A DNA stretch of 48,508 nt from Gammaproteobacteria bacterium HGW-Gammaproteobacteria-3 (lineage in GTDB: Bacteria > Pseudomonadota > Gammaproteobacteria > Methylococcales > Methylomonadaceae). The stretch lies in contig PGZD01000012.1 in NCBI GenBank assembly GCA_002843155.1, forward strand, positions 1 to 48,508, read 5' to 3'. Each line of letters begins with the position of its first letter. Positions within the stretch are counted from its first letter, which is position 1. The position numbers and the translations under genes were made by a program. The notes beneath the pieces are model-generated. The model made no database searches. It was not told the origin of the DNA and was given only the letters and a program-made list of their open reading frames with translations. Below, one piece after another: positions 1-6,698 of this stretch.

Positions 1-1
1 T

Positions 2-82
2 GCTATCGCACGTTCCATGGAATGGCGATTTACTAGTGAGGAGGCGCGGGTAAAATTGAAAAAACTTTATCCGACATTATAA
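2..82 (+). pseudogene. C-terminal tail of a transposase-like ORF (partial)
   Basis: An open frame enters from the left edge and ends at TAA 80-82, giving 26 residues that end in WRFTSEEARVKLKKLYPTL. This tail resembles, from memory, the C-termini of IS630-type DDE transposases (WxFTTxDARIKLKxLYP). The rest of the gene lies outside the window, so it cannot be said whether the element is intact. The family assignment rests on one short motif. Confidence 0.45.
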
Positions 83-366
83 AAATGACTGAGTACTGGA
101 AGGGTACAGGTCTCGTTGAGGGCTGAAAGGGGTTGGCCATAAGCTTCCGTGCAGGTTGAAAATTCAAACATTATAAAGGATAAGGTTTTAAATTGAGAAT
201 TGCGATATTGGCAACAAAAACAAAGAAATTTTCAGTCAATATGGTAAAATTTCTGGTTGCCGGATTCTGGAATTAAAGCTTAAAGCCGCTGGCGCGAAAT
301 GCCCGGCGGCGACTTTAATCAAACCCTTTATTTTTCGTTTTGACCTTACTGCTTTTATAAAAAATC
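83..366. other. Intergenic region upstream of pfp
   Basis: AT-rich leader between the transposase tail and pfp. No convincing -35/-10 pair was found. A TGGTAAAAT extended -10-like string lies near 243-251 without a good -35. GCCGC/GCGGC at 285-289 and 306-310 could form a weak hairpin. The region just before the pfp ATG has no clear Shine-Dalgarno sequence. Confidence 0.3.
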
Positions 367-1596
367 ATGAACAAACCTAAAAAAGTCGCAATCCTCACCG
401 CAGGCGGCCTCGCCCCTTGCCTCAGTTCAGCCATCGGCAGCCTCATTGAGCGCTATACCGAAATAGACCCCAGTATTGAAATCATTTGTTACCGAAGCGG
501 CTATAAAGGCCTCTTGCTGGGCGATTCTTATAAAGTCACGCCTGAAATTCGCGCCAAGGCGGGTTTATTGCACCGCTTTGGCGGCTCCCCCATCGGCAAC
601 AGCCGGGTCAAGCTGACCAATGTCAAAGACTGTGTGAAACGCGGTCTGGTGCAGGAAGGTCAGGATCCGCAAAAAGTGGCCGCCGACCAACTGGTCAAGG
701 ACGGTGTCGATGTGCTGCACACCATCGGCGGTGACGACACCAATACCGCAGCCGCCGATCTGGCGGCTTTTCTGGCCAAAAACAACTATGGCCTGACCGT
801 GATCGGCTTGCCTAAAACCGTCGATAACGATGTTTTCCCCATCAAGCAATCTTTGGGCGCCTGGACCGCTGCCGAGCAAGGCGCGCGTTATTTCCGGAAT
901 GTGGTGGCGGAAAACAATTCCAATCCGCGTATGCTGATCATTCACGAAGTCATGGGCCGGAACTGCGGCTGGCTGACTGCCGCCACCGCGCTGGAATACC
1001 GCAAATTGCTCGATAGCAGCGAATGGCTGCCTGAAATCGGCCTGGATCGCGCCGCTTTCGAAGTTCATGCCGTGTTCATTCCGGAAATGGCCATCGATCT
1101 GGCCGCCGAAGCCCAGCGCCTGCGTGCAGTGATGGATAAAACCGATTGCGTCAATATCTTTGTTTCCGAAGGCGCGGGGGTCGATGCCATCGTCGCGCAA
1201 ATGCAAACCCAGGGTCTGGAAGTGCCGCGTGACGCTTTCGGTCATATCAAACTGGACGCGGTGAATCCGGGCAAATGGTTTGGTGAACAATTCGCCGACA
1301 TGATCGGCGCGGAAAAAACCTTGGTGCAAAAATCCGGCTATTTCGCGCGCGCCGCCGCCGCCAACGTCGAAGACATCCGCCTGATCAAATCCTGCGCCGA
1401 TTTGGCGGTCGAATGCGCTTTCCGCCGCGAATCCGGCGTTATGGGGCATGATGAAGATAACAATAACATCTTGCGCGCGATCGAGTTTCCCCGCATCAAA
1501 GGCGGCAAGCCGTTCGACATCGACACGCCCTGGTTTACGCAAACGCTGTCCGAAATCAATCAAGCCAAAGGCGGCAAGGTTGAAGTTTCTCATTGA
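367..1596 (+). CDS. pfp: PPi-dependent 6-phosphofructokinase
   Basis: Interconverts fructose 6-phosphate and fructose 1,6-bisphosphate with pyrophosphate instead of ATP, in the cytosol. The 409-aa length fits the bacterial PFP-type family. GGDDT at residues 121-125 has Asp where ATP enzymes have Gly (GGDGS). PKTVDND at 149-155 has Lys where ATP enzymes usually have Gly (PGTIDND). Both changes are the known signature of PPi use. MGRNCGW near residue 198 is the substrate-binding block. In ribulose-monophosphate methanotrophs this reversible enzyme takes the place of ATP-PFK, which supports the proposed host. The gene stands alone; the next gene is about 200 bp away. A 342-aa antisense ORF inside it is a shadow. 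Confidence 0.95.
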   Translation: MNKPKKVAILTAGGLAPCLSSAIGSLIERYTEIDPSIEIICYRSGYKGLLLGDSYKVTPEIRAKAGLLHRFGGSPIGNSRVKLTNVKDCVKRGLVQEGQDPQKVAADQLVKDGVDVLHTIGGDDTNTAAADLAAFLAKNNYGLTVIGLPKTVDNDVFPIKQSLGAWTAAEQGARYFRNVVAENNSNPRMLIIHEVMGRNCGWLTAATALEYRKLLDSSEWLPEIGLDRAAFEVHAVFIPEMAIDLAAEAQRLRAVMDKTDCVNIFVSEGAGVDAIVAQMQTQGLEVPRDAFGHIKLDAVNPGKWFGEQFADMIGAEKTLVQKSGYFARAAAANVEDIRLIKSCADLAVECAFRRESGVMGHDEDNNNILRAIEFPRIKGGKPFDIDTPWFTQTLSEINQAKGGKVEVSH

Positions 1597-1675
1597 GAAA
1601 ATATTACATTTAAATCCTGCAACCCAAAGGCTCCAAAAAACAAATAAGCACTACTAATCAATGACATAATAGTCT

Positions 1676-1705
1676 GTAGGGTGGATAAGCGTAAGCGCAT
1701 CCACC
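1676..1705. repeat. REP-like palindrome, family A copy 1
   Basis: Imperfect palindrome with GGTGGAT and ATCCACC arms around AAGCG(N)AAGCGC, between pfp and the Nudix gene. Related copies lie at 5034-5062, 6565-6596, 6623-6650 and 20871-20901. Confidence 0.7.
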
Positions 1706-1794
1706 AAAGCCGCTGAAAAGTTACAAATATTGAAAAAAATATTATTTCAATAGCATAGGCCGTAGGCACTACATTTGTTAAAGCTTTAAGTTAA

Positions 1795-2727
1795 ATGAAG
1801 AAAGTCTTGCCCGTCGCCGTGGGCGTTATCAAAAACCCTGCCGGTGAAGTTTTGATCGGCTTGCGCCACCGGTCGGCTCATCAAGGCGGCTTGTGGGAGT
1901 TTCCGGGCGGAAAAATTGAGCCGGGCGAAACAGTCGAGCAGGCTTTGGCGCGGGAGTTGAAAGAGGAACTCGCTATCGATATGACGGCGGGAGAGCCGTT
2001 GATGACTCTCCATCATGATTATGGTGACTTGTGCGTGAGACTTATAGTGTGGACGGTTGACCGTTACATCGGCCTGCCCGAAAGCTGTGAAGGGCAACCT
2101 TTAAAATGGGTAAAACCTTCCGATCTGATACATTTTTCTTTCCCTGAAGCCAATCGGCCGATCATTTCCGCTATCAACCTGCCGCCCTTCTATGCGCTGC
2201 TCGACGGCCCGGACCCAGCCGTTTTACTGAAAAACCTAGCCCATATACTTGATCATGGCGTTAAGCTGGTTCAGGCCCGGTTGAAAGCCTTGCCAAAGGC
2301 TGCGGCCATCAAATTTATTGAACAAGCTTATCCTTTGTGTCGGCAAGCCGGTGCCCGCTTGCTGCTTAACTCATCCATCCAGGGAAGCGCGTCGCTCGCG
2401 GCCGACGGCATTCACCTGACCGGCGAGCATTTGCTGGCATGGCCTTCAAGACCCGAGAAGGGAGAACTTCTTGCGGCCTCTTGTCACAGCGCCGCAGAAT
2501 TACAAAAAGCGCAACAACTGGGCGTTGATTTTGCCGTGTTGGCGCCAGTATTGCCGACGACATCCCATCCCGGCGCCGCGCATTTAGGCTGGGAGCGCTT
2601 TGCGGCGCTGGTCGCCCCGGCCAATGTGCCGGTTTATGCTTTGGGTGGTCTGGCGCTGACCGATTTAGCCGCAGTCAGACGCGCAGGCGGGCAAGGTATC
2701 GCGGGAATCAGCGCGTTTTTGCCGTGA
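1795..2727 (+). CDS. Nudix (MutT-like) hydrolase fused to thiamine-phosphate-synthase-like domain
   Basis: Two-domain protein of 310 aa. Residues 1-125 are a MutT-type Nudix hydrolase, likely removing oxidised nucleoside triphosphates such as 8-oxo-dGTP. The Nudix box runs from G39 to I61, with E45 and R53-E54-x-x-E57-E58. The usual small Gly after EE is replaced (EELAI). Residues about 130-310 resemble a ThiE/TenI beta-alpha barrel (LLLNSS, DGIHLT, APVLPTTSHPG, ALGGL). This fusion is known in gammaproteobacteria as a MutT/thiamine monophosphate synthase protein. Whether the second domain makes thiamine phosphate is not shown. The start ATG follows an AAGCTTTAAGTTAA stretch with no strong ribosome binding site. 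Confidence 0.88.
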   Translation: MKKVLPVAVGVIKNPAGEVLIGLRHRSAHQGGLWEFPGGKIEPGETVEQALARELKEELAIDMTAGEPLMTLHHDYGDLCVRLIVWTVDRYIGLPESCEGQPLKWVKPSDLIHFSFPEANRPIISAINLPPFYALLDGPDPAVLLKNLAHILDHGVKLVQARLKALPKAAAIKFIEQAYPLCRQAGARLLLNSSIQGSASLAADGIHLTGEHLLAWPSRPEKGELLAASCHSAAELQKAQQLGVDFAVLAPVLPTTSHPGAAHLGWERFAALVAPANVPVYALGGLALTDLAAVRRAGGQGIAGISAFLP

Positions 2728-2822
2728 ACGCATTGCCGCTTTCATGAACCTCAAAGATCTTGAAACCTGCCCTGTCTGTGAAGTTTTGGCGTCGATAGTA
2801 AAATGTGAAAAATGCCGCTTGA

Positions 2823-3146
2823 TTAAACGGCGAAACTTTCGCCGCAACCGCACGTTGCGGTGACATTGGGATTGTTGAATTTAAACGCTTCGTTGATGCC
2901 TTCCCGGCAATAATCCAGCTCTATGCCGTCGATAACGACAAGGTCCGCCGCTGTCGTGATAACTTTGACGCCATGTTGCTCAAAGACTTTATCCGTTGCG
3001 GTTATGTCGTCGGCATAGTCAATGCTGTAAGCAAAACCGGAGCAGCCCGATTTTTTAACGCCCAGTTTCAAACCTACGCCTTTACCGCGTTTTTCCAGTT
3101 GCTTTTTAATCTGTCTTGCCGCGTTTTCAGTCAGCGAAATCGCCAT
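2823..3146 (-). CDS. iscA: Iron-sulfur cluster assembly protein IscA
   Basis: A-type Fe-S carrier of 107 aa that passes clusters to apo-enzymes. C35 (SGCSG), C99 and C101 (TCGCG) match the three invariant ligand positions of E. coli IscA by number. It is last in the minus-strand operon iscR - cysteine desulfurase - iscA, 17 bp after the desulfurase. It converges on the Nudix/ThiE gene, with about 95 bp between the stops. No iscU, hscBA or fdx follows. Confidence 0.95.
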   Translation of the reverse strand: MAISLTENAARQIKKQLEKRGKGVGLKLGVKKSGCSGFAYSIDYADDITATDKVFEQHGVKVITTAADLVVIDGIELDYCREGINEAFKFNNPNVTATCGCGESFAV

Positions 3147-3163
3147 TTACCACCTCTTGCCTG

Positions 3164-4270
3164 TTATTGTGGGCACACTGTTTTTAACACATTAATAAAT
3201 TCAATGATGTCTTCAGGACTATTGCTTTGTCCAAGACTGACGCGAATCGCGCTTTTCGCCAAATCTTCCGTAACACCCATAGCTGTCAGTACCGGACTCG
3301 GTTCACCGCCGCCACTGGCGCAGGCGGAGCCGCTGGAGACCGCGATGTTTTTTTGGTCGAGCTGCATTTGCAGCATTTCACCGTCCTTGCCGGCGATACC
3401 GAATTGAACGGTATTGGGCAGACGCTCTGCCCTTTCTGAGAACAGCACAACGCCGGATAGTTCCTTCAAGGCCTGCTCTAGCTGTTGCCTTAGCTGCAAG
3501 AGCCGGTCATTTCGGGTTTTGAACTCGGTCAAAGCCAACTCGGCCGCCTTGCCAAAACCGACAATGGCGGCAACATTTTCAGTACCGGGCCTTAAATTGA
3601 ACTCCTGGCCGCCGCCCAACTGCAACGGTTCGATGTCCAAACCTTTTTCGATAACCAGTGCGCCCGAGCCTTTGGGGCCGTAAATTTTATGTCCCGATAA
3701 CGACATCAACTGCACACCGAGGTCTTTAAACGACAGCGGAATTTTTCCCAGCGCCTGCACGGCATCGGTATGAACCTGAATATTGTGTTCCTGCAACCGC
3801 GACGTCCAGTGCGAAATATCCTGAATGACGCCGGTTTCATTATTGGCCAGCATCAGCGAGGCAAAAGCGATTGACCGCAAATCCACGGATTCCAGTGCCG
3901 CCGAATCAAACAGTCCTTGCCTGTCAACGCCCAGCCATTTGACGGTTGAACCCCGGCGTTGCAAGCGCCGAACCGGCTCACTGATGGAAGGATGTTCTAT
4001 TTGCGAAACCAGCAGCCTCGATCCGAGAGCCGCAGCCTGCAAGGCCAGATTATTGGCTTCGGTGCCGCCGCTGGTAAAAATAATCTGATTTGGCGCCGCA
4101 TCCACCAGAGCCGCGACCTGCTCTCGGGCGCCGTCTATCGCGCTACGGGCGATTCTGCCCGCCCGGTACAGCGACGAAGGATTGCCGTGAAATAAGGTAA
4201 AAAAAGGCTGCATGGCCGCCAGCACCCGTTCATCGAGCGCCGTGGTGGCGTTATGATCGAGGTAGATCAT
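3164..4270 (-). CDS. Cysteine desulfurase, IscS/NifS class
   Basis: PLP enzyme that takes sulfur from L-cysteine as a persulfide for Fe-S assembly. It has 368 aa. SGHK contains the PLP lysine, K195. SSGSAC contains the catalytic cysteine, C317, followed by an ASGGGEPS loop of class I type. TSGGTEANN (66-74) and ANNETG (142-147) are typical PLP-site blocks. It is shorter than IscS (about 404 aa) and lacks the IscS C-terminal tail that docks IscU, so it may be closer to NifS or IscS2; the symbol is left open. It starts 9 bp after iscR stops, so the two are surely co-transcribed. Confidence 0.92.
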   Translation of the reverse strand: MIYLDHNATTALDERVLAAMQPFFTLFHGNPSSLYRAGRIARSAIDGAREQVAALVDAAPNQIIFTSGGTEANNLALQAAALGSRLLVSQIEHPSISEPVRRLQRRGSTVKWLGVDRQGLFDSAALESVDLRSIAFASLMLANNETGVIQDISHWTSRLQEHNIQVHTDAVQALGKIPLSFKDLGVQLMSLSGHKIYGPKGSGALVIEKGLDIEPLQLGGGQEFNLRPGTENVAAIVGFGKAAELALTEFKTRNDRLLQLRQQLEQALKELSGVVLFSERAERLPNTVQFGIAGKDGEMLQMQLDQKNIAVSSGSACASGGGEPSPVLTAMGVTEDLAKSAIRVSLGQSNSPEDIIEFINVLKTVCPQ

Positions 4271-4279
4271 GGCTCAAGA

Positions 4280-4759
4280 TCAGGCGCTGGCCCTTTCCTG
4301 CCGGTGCAGTTCAATCACTTTGGCGTCGTTTTCCTGTCTTTTCGCAACATGCTGGATTTCATGCCTTTCCAGTAAATCACCCAGACTGATGCCACCCAAA
4401 TAACCCCGAATCTGTTCGCTCAAACCCATCCACAATTCATGCGTCAGACACGGCTGATTATTTTGACAATTGCCTTCGCCGCCGCATTTGGTCGAATCCA
4501 GCGGCTCGTCCACCGCCTCGATGACTTCGGCAATGTTGATCTTCCCGGCGGCGCGGCTCAGCTTATAACCGCCGCCCGGGCCTCTGACACCGATGACGAT
4601 ATCGGCTTTGCGCAAACGCGCGAAAAGTTGCTCCAGATAAGACAGCGAAATGGTCTGCCGATTGGCAATATCGGTCAACGTAACCGGTTTTTTCTGGCTG
4701 TGGAAAGCCAGGTCAAGCATGGCAGTGACCGCGTAACGGCCTTTTGTAGTTAATCGCAC
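4280..4759 (-). CDS. iscR: Fe-S responsive regulator IscR (Rrf2 family)
   Basis: [2Fe-2S] transcription factor that represses its own isc operon when clusters are plentiful. It is 159 aa from a GTG at 4759, which gives the family N-terminus MRLTTKGRYAVTAMLDLA. AAGGGG lies 8 bases upstream of that codon. A GTG at 4768 would sit on top of the ribosome binding site. With this start the ligands fall at C92, C98, C104 and H107, the same numbers as in E. coli IscR. The winged helix-turn-helix fills about residues 1-75. It heads the iscR - desulfurase - iscA operon, with the promoter at 4801-4828. Confidence 0.95.
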   Translation of the reverse strand: MRLTTKGRYAVTAMLDLAFHSQKKPVTLTDIANRQTISLSYLEQLFARLRKADIVIGVRGPGGGYKLSRAAGKINIAEVIEAVDEPLDSTKCGGEGNCQNNQPCLTHELWMGLSEQIRGYLGGISLGDLLERHEIQHVAKRQENDAKVIELHRQERASA

Positions 4760-4800
4760 AACCTGCACCCCTTAAGTTAAGCTTTAAGTAAATACTAATT

Positions 4801-4828
4801 ACTATACTTAACCCAGCAAAATAGTCAA
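4801..4828 (-). promoter_or_regulatory. Promoter of the iscR operon with probable IscR operator
   Basis: On the minus strand, TTGACT (4828-4823), a 16-bp spacer and TATAGT (4806-4801). The surrounding DNA holds ATAGTTGACTATTTT and TTAAGTAT. The first half resembles the ATA..GACT half of the known IscR type 1 site. AT-rich inverted repeats (CTTAAAGCTTAA) lie between promoter and gene. Autoregulation is inferred from the family. Confidence 0.6.
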
Positions 4829-4926
4829 CTATTCCTTTATTTTAGTAAGGTTAAAAAAGCCTCTCGCTGCCTTTTATCTTTCCGGTCGTGGGTGCGATAA
4901 GGGGATATGCCAAGCCACACGCATTG

Positions 4927-4943
4927 TGTCAGCTTTTTTTACA
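4927..4943 (+). promoter_or_regulatory. TGTCAG box 1 (distal)
   Basis: TGTCAGCTTTTTTTACA, an imperfect palindrome. First of three near-identical 17-bp boxes; the next begins 195 bp downstream. Proposed activator site, from pattern and position only. Confidence 0.5.
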
Positions 4944-5000
4944 AGGTGATCAGCATTTGCCCTGCGCCAATATCCTGCAATTATTATGCCTGCGCATCTC

Positions 5001-5030
5001 GTAGGAGCCCGGTAAACCTAAGCGACGGGC
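5001..5030 (+). repeat. REP-like repeat family B, left arm of exact 30-bp inverted pair
   Basis: Begins GTAGGAGCCCGGTAAACC and ends AGCGACGGGC. An exact reverse complement lies at 5272-5301. The family recurs at 5198-5220, 6483-6506, 13153-13238 and 13594-13656. Confidence 0.75.
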
Positions 5031-5033
5031 GGA

Positions 5034-5062
5034 AAGGGTGAATAAGCAAAGCGCATCCACCC
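5034..5062. repeat. REP-like palindrome, family A copy 2
   Basis: AGGGTGAATAAGCAAAGCGC followed by ATCCACCCT; a degenerate copy of the 1676-1705 palindrome. It directly follows the family B copy. Confidence 0.6.
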
Positions 5063-5121
5063 TGCATTTTCTATTGGTCGGGTTACGAAATGCATGTAAT
5101 CCAATCGATGCAACCTGTCTA

Positions 5122-5138
5122 TGTCAGTTTTTTTTACA
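5122..5138 (+). promoter_or_regulatory. TGTCAG box 2
   Basis: TGTCAGTTTTTTTTACA. It differs from box 1 at one base and lies within the second unit of a roughly 100-bp degenerate direct repeat that also shares CGCCAATATCCTGC. Confidence 0.5.
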
Positions 5139-5197
5139 AAATTATTTATCGTTTGCCCGGCGCCAATATCCTGCGATAATTGCGCCCGCACACCCCC

Positions 5198-5220
5198 GTA
5201 GAGCCCGGTTTACCGGGCGA
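5198..5220. repeat. REP-like repeat family B
   Basis: GTAGAGCCCGGTTTACCGGG plus CGA; a compact hairpin with GCCCGGT/ACCGGGC arms. Confidence 0.65.
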
Positions 5221-5271
5221 ACAAGCAGCATCCATGCCCCAAGCGCCCAAGGCGCAATAAGCCTGTTCCTT

Positions 5272-5301
5272 GCCCGTCGCTTAGGTTTACCGGGCTCCTA
5301 C
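5272..5301 (-). repeat. REP-like repeat family B, right arm of exact 30-bp inverted pair
   Basis: Perfect reverse complement of 5001-5030 across 241 bp. The pair encloses TGTCAG box 2; box 3 starts 10 bp beyond the right arm. Confidence 0.75.
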
Positions 5302-5311
5302 GCTGCGCCTG

Positions 5312-5328
5312 TGTCAGGTTTTTTTACA
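5312..5328 (+). promoter_or_regulatory. TGTCAG box 3 (promoter-proximal)
   Basis: TGTCAGGTTTTTTTACA, 190 bp after box 2 and about 75 bp upstream of the sigma-54-type promoter. That is a usual distance for an enhancer-binding activator site. Confidence 0.55.
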
Positions 5329-5402
5329 AAAAGGCTGTGTTCGATTCGAATCTTGCTCGCACATCAACAACAACACCTTGTATTTCCTGGAATTTTAAAA
5401 TC

Positions 5403-5418
5403 AGGCACGCTAAATGCG
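5403..5418 (+). promoter_or_regulatory. Sigma-54 (RpoN) type -24/-12 promoter for the PEP-CTERM gene
   Basis: AGGCACGCTAAATGCG. GG at 5404-5405 and GC at 5416-5417 are exactly 10 bases apart, the invariant spacing of sigma-54 promoters (consensus TGGCACG-N4-TTGCA). Control of PEP-CTERM genes by RpoN with the PrsK/PrsR two-component system is known in other PEP-CTERM bacteria. Use here is inferred. Confidence 0.6.
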
Positions 5419-5431
5419 TTATATTTTTCGG

Positions 5432-5466
5432 AAGATAAAAACAGCGTTGAGTACTGTTTTTATCTT
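5432..5466 (+). promoter_or_regulatory. Perfect 13-bp stem-loop in the predicted 5' UTR
   Basis: AAGATAAAAACAG (5432-5444) pairs perfectly with CTGTTTTTATCTT (5454-5466) across a 9-nt loop. It lies 14 bp past the proposed -12 element and 115 bp before the PEP-CTERM ATG. No U-tract follows the stem, so a simple terminator is unlikely. An mRNA leader structure or a regulator site are the alternatives. Confidence 0.55.
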
Positions 5467-5581
5467 AATAATGAGGACAAAATCTTTTTTAACAATGCCA
5501 CACCTGTTGCGAAACAGGGCCGGAAAGCCTTAGAACTCAGTAACACGAGTTAGCTTAGGCTGCACAACCGAGGAATACGTC

Positions 5582-6433
5582 ATGTTTAGTTATCTCAAAA
5601 AAAATAACGGCTTTCGGCTTTTACTGCTGTCCGCCTTGATGACAGTAAGTATTGCCGTCCAGGCGGCGCCAGTATTACAGGTAGGCGCGCCAGCGGGCAG
5701 TGGAGATACAGGCTTCTATGCCGATGTTCAGGCAAACACCACCGATCCTACAGAAACCGATACGGCTATAACCGGCGGCACCACCATTTTATTCGCGGGC
5801 ATAACAGATGGTTTACTGAAACTGGGCGGGCAATTTTCAGGCACCCAAGGTACTGGCGCTAATTATTCTACGGTTGGCAACGGCAACAATGCAAATCCCG
5901 ACCGGTCAATTTTCGACAATCAAGGTGGCGCCATTGTCTTTGTAACCGTTGCGCAAGGCTTGGGTCAAAGTGTTTTCAACAATCTGACTTTAAATAGTGT
6001 CAATGCATTTGCTTGGCAAGACGCAGCCGAGCAATTATTCCCAAACAGCCACGCCCCGGTAAAAGACGCAACGTCGGATTTTGTATTTTTCAATATCGGG
6101 AATTTTTCCGGCACAACCGCGATACCTGATTTTCAAGATGAGTCACTAGGTAATAAAACAGGAGAAATTAAAGAAGTCACCTTAGGCGGCATTCTGAATA
6201 CTTTTGAATGGCTGCATTTTGATATTATTGCTTTGGCTACCGACATACAGGGACAAACTACTTTAAGAACAACGCTTGATAACAACCCGGGGTCACATGA
6301 TGTTACTTTCAAAAACCCTGATTTTAACCCCCCCAATCCCGATCCAGAACCCATTCCAGAGCCTCCAATGGTCTGGCTATTAGGTGCCAGCTTATTGATG
6401 CTGACCGGGTGGCTTCGTAAACACAAATCTTAA
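5582..6433 (+). CDS. PEP-CTERM sorting-domain surface protein
   Basis: Exported protein of 283 aa whose C-terminus is a substrate for exosortase/EpsH. An N-terminal signal peptide (LLLLSALMTVSIAVQA, cleavage before APVLQ) is followed by a Gly/Asn/Thr-rich, Cys-poor body with no recognised catalytic domain. After a proline-rich linker (PNPDPEPIPEPP) comes the sorting signal: PEP, a hydrophobic segment (VWLLGASLLMLTGWL) and basic RKHKS. AGGAA lies about 10 bases before the ATG. Such proteins are usually tied to extracellular polysaccharide. No exosortase gene is in the window. A sigma-54-type promoter lies upstream and a strong terminator downstream, so it is probably monocistronic. Confidence 0.9.
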   Translation: MFSYLKKNNGFRLLLLSALMTVSIAVQAAPVLQVGAPAGSGDTGFYADVQANTTDPTETDTAITGGTTILFAGITDGLLKLGGQFSGTQGTGANYSTVGNGNNANPDRSIFDNQGGAIVFVTVAQGLGQSVFNNLTLNSVNAFAWQDAAEQLFPNSHAPVKDATSDFVFFNIGNFSGTTAIPDFQDESLGNKTGEIKEVTLGGILNTFEWLHFDIIALATDIQGQTTLRTTLDNNPGSHDVTFKNPDFNPPNPDPEPIPEPPMVWLLGASLLMLTGWLRKHKS

Positions 6434-6449
6434 CCTCTGGTTTCGCAAC

Positions 6450-6478
6450 AAAAAAGGGCGCCCACAGCGCCCTTTTTT
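6450..6478 (+). terminator. Rho-independent terminator of the PEP-CTERM gene
   Basis: AAAAAAGGGCGC (6450-6461), loop CCACA, GCGCCCTTTTTT (6467-6478): a perfect 12-bp stem ending in a T tract, 16 bp after the stop codon. Confidence 0.92.
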
Positions 6479-6482
6479 ATTT

Positions 6483-6506
6483 GTAGGAGTCCGGTTTACC
6501 GGACGA
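6483..6506. repeat. REP-like repeat family B
   Basis: GTAGGAGTCCGGTTTACCGG plus ACGA, directly after the terminator; TCCGGT/ACCGGA arms. Confidence 0.65.
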
Positions 6507-6564
6507 TCGGAGCGGGAACGACAATTATCGGTGAATTGCGCTATTTGCAACCAAGCGTTCCTTT

Positions 6565-6596
6565 GTAGGGTGATGATAAGCGCCAGCGCATCCACC
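6565..6596. repeat. REP-like palindrome, family A copy 3
   Basis: GTAGGGTGATGATAAGCGCC followed by AGCGCATCCACC. It forms a head-to-head pair with the copy at 6623-6650. Confidence 0.65.
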
Positions 6597-6622
6597 AAAC
6601 CTTTCGAGCCACAGCCCTGAAA

Positions 6623-6650
6623 GGTGGATGCGCTATCGCTTATCCACCTA
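6623..6650. repeat. REP-like palindrome, family A copy 4 (inverted)
   Basis: GGTGGATGCGCTATCGCTTA followed by TCCACCTA, inverted relative to 6565-6596. The pair resembles a BIME and lies about 50 bp past the protease stop codon, where it could stabilise the 3' end of that mRNA. Confidence 0.65.
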
Positions 6651-6698
6651 CTTTTAATCGTTCCCAACGCAGCCTTTTCAGCCGACAAAACCCATGTG

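Larger units (their letters stand above)
4860..5581. other. Repeat-rich regulatory region upstream of the PEP-CTERM gene
   Basis: About 720 bp with no credible gene. A 171-aa open frame at 5038-5553 runs through repeats and is rejected. The region holds three TGTCAG-type boxes (4927, 5122, 5312), a roughly 100-bp degenerate direct repeat (about 4927-5025 and 5122-5218), an exact 30-bp inverted pair (5001-5030 and 5272-5301), a sigma-54-type promoter (5403-5418) and a perfect 13-bp stem-loop (5432-5466). Confidence 0.7.

Noticed and set aside
565-1593. 342-aa antisense ORF opposite pfp
   Set aside because: It is a shadow of a strongly conserved gene, with composition driven by the other strand and no recognisable motif.
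5038-5553. 171-aa ORF upstream of the PEP-CTERM gene
   Set aside because: It runs through REP-like repeats, the TGTCAG boxes, the sigma-54-type promoter and the leader hairpin. It has no ribosome binding site and no protein-like pattern.
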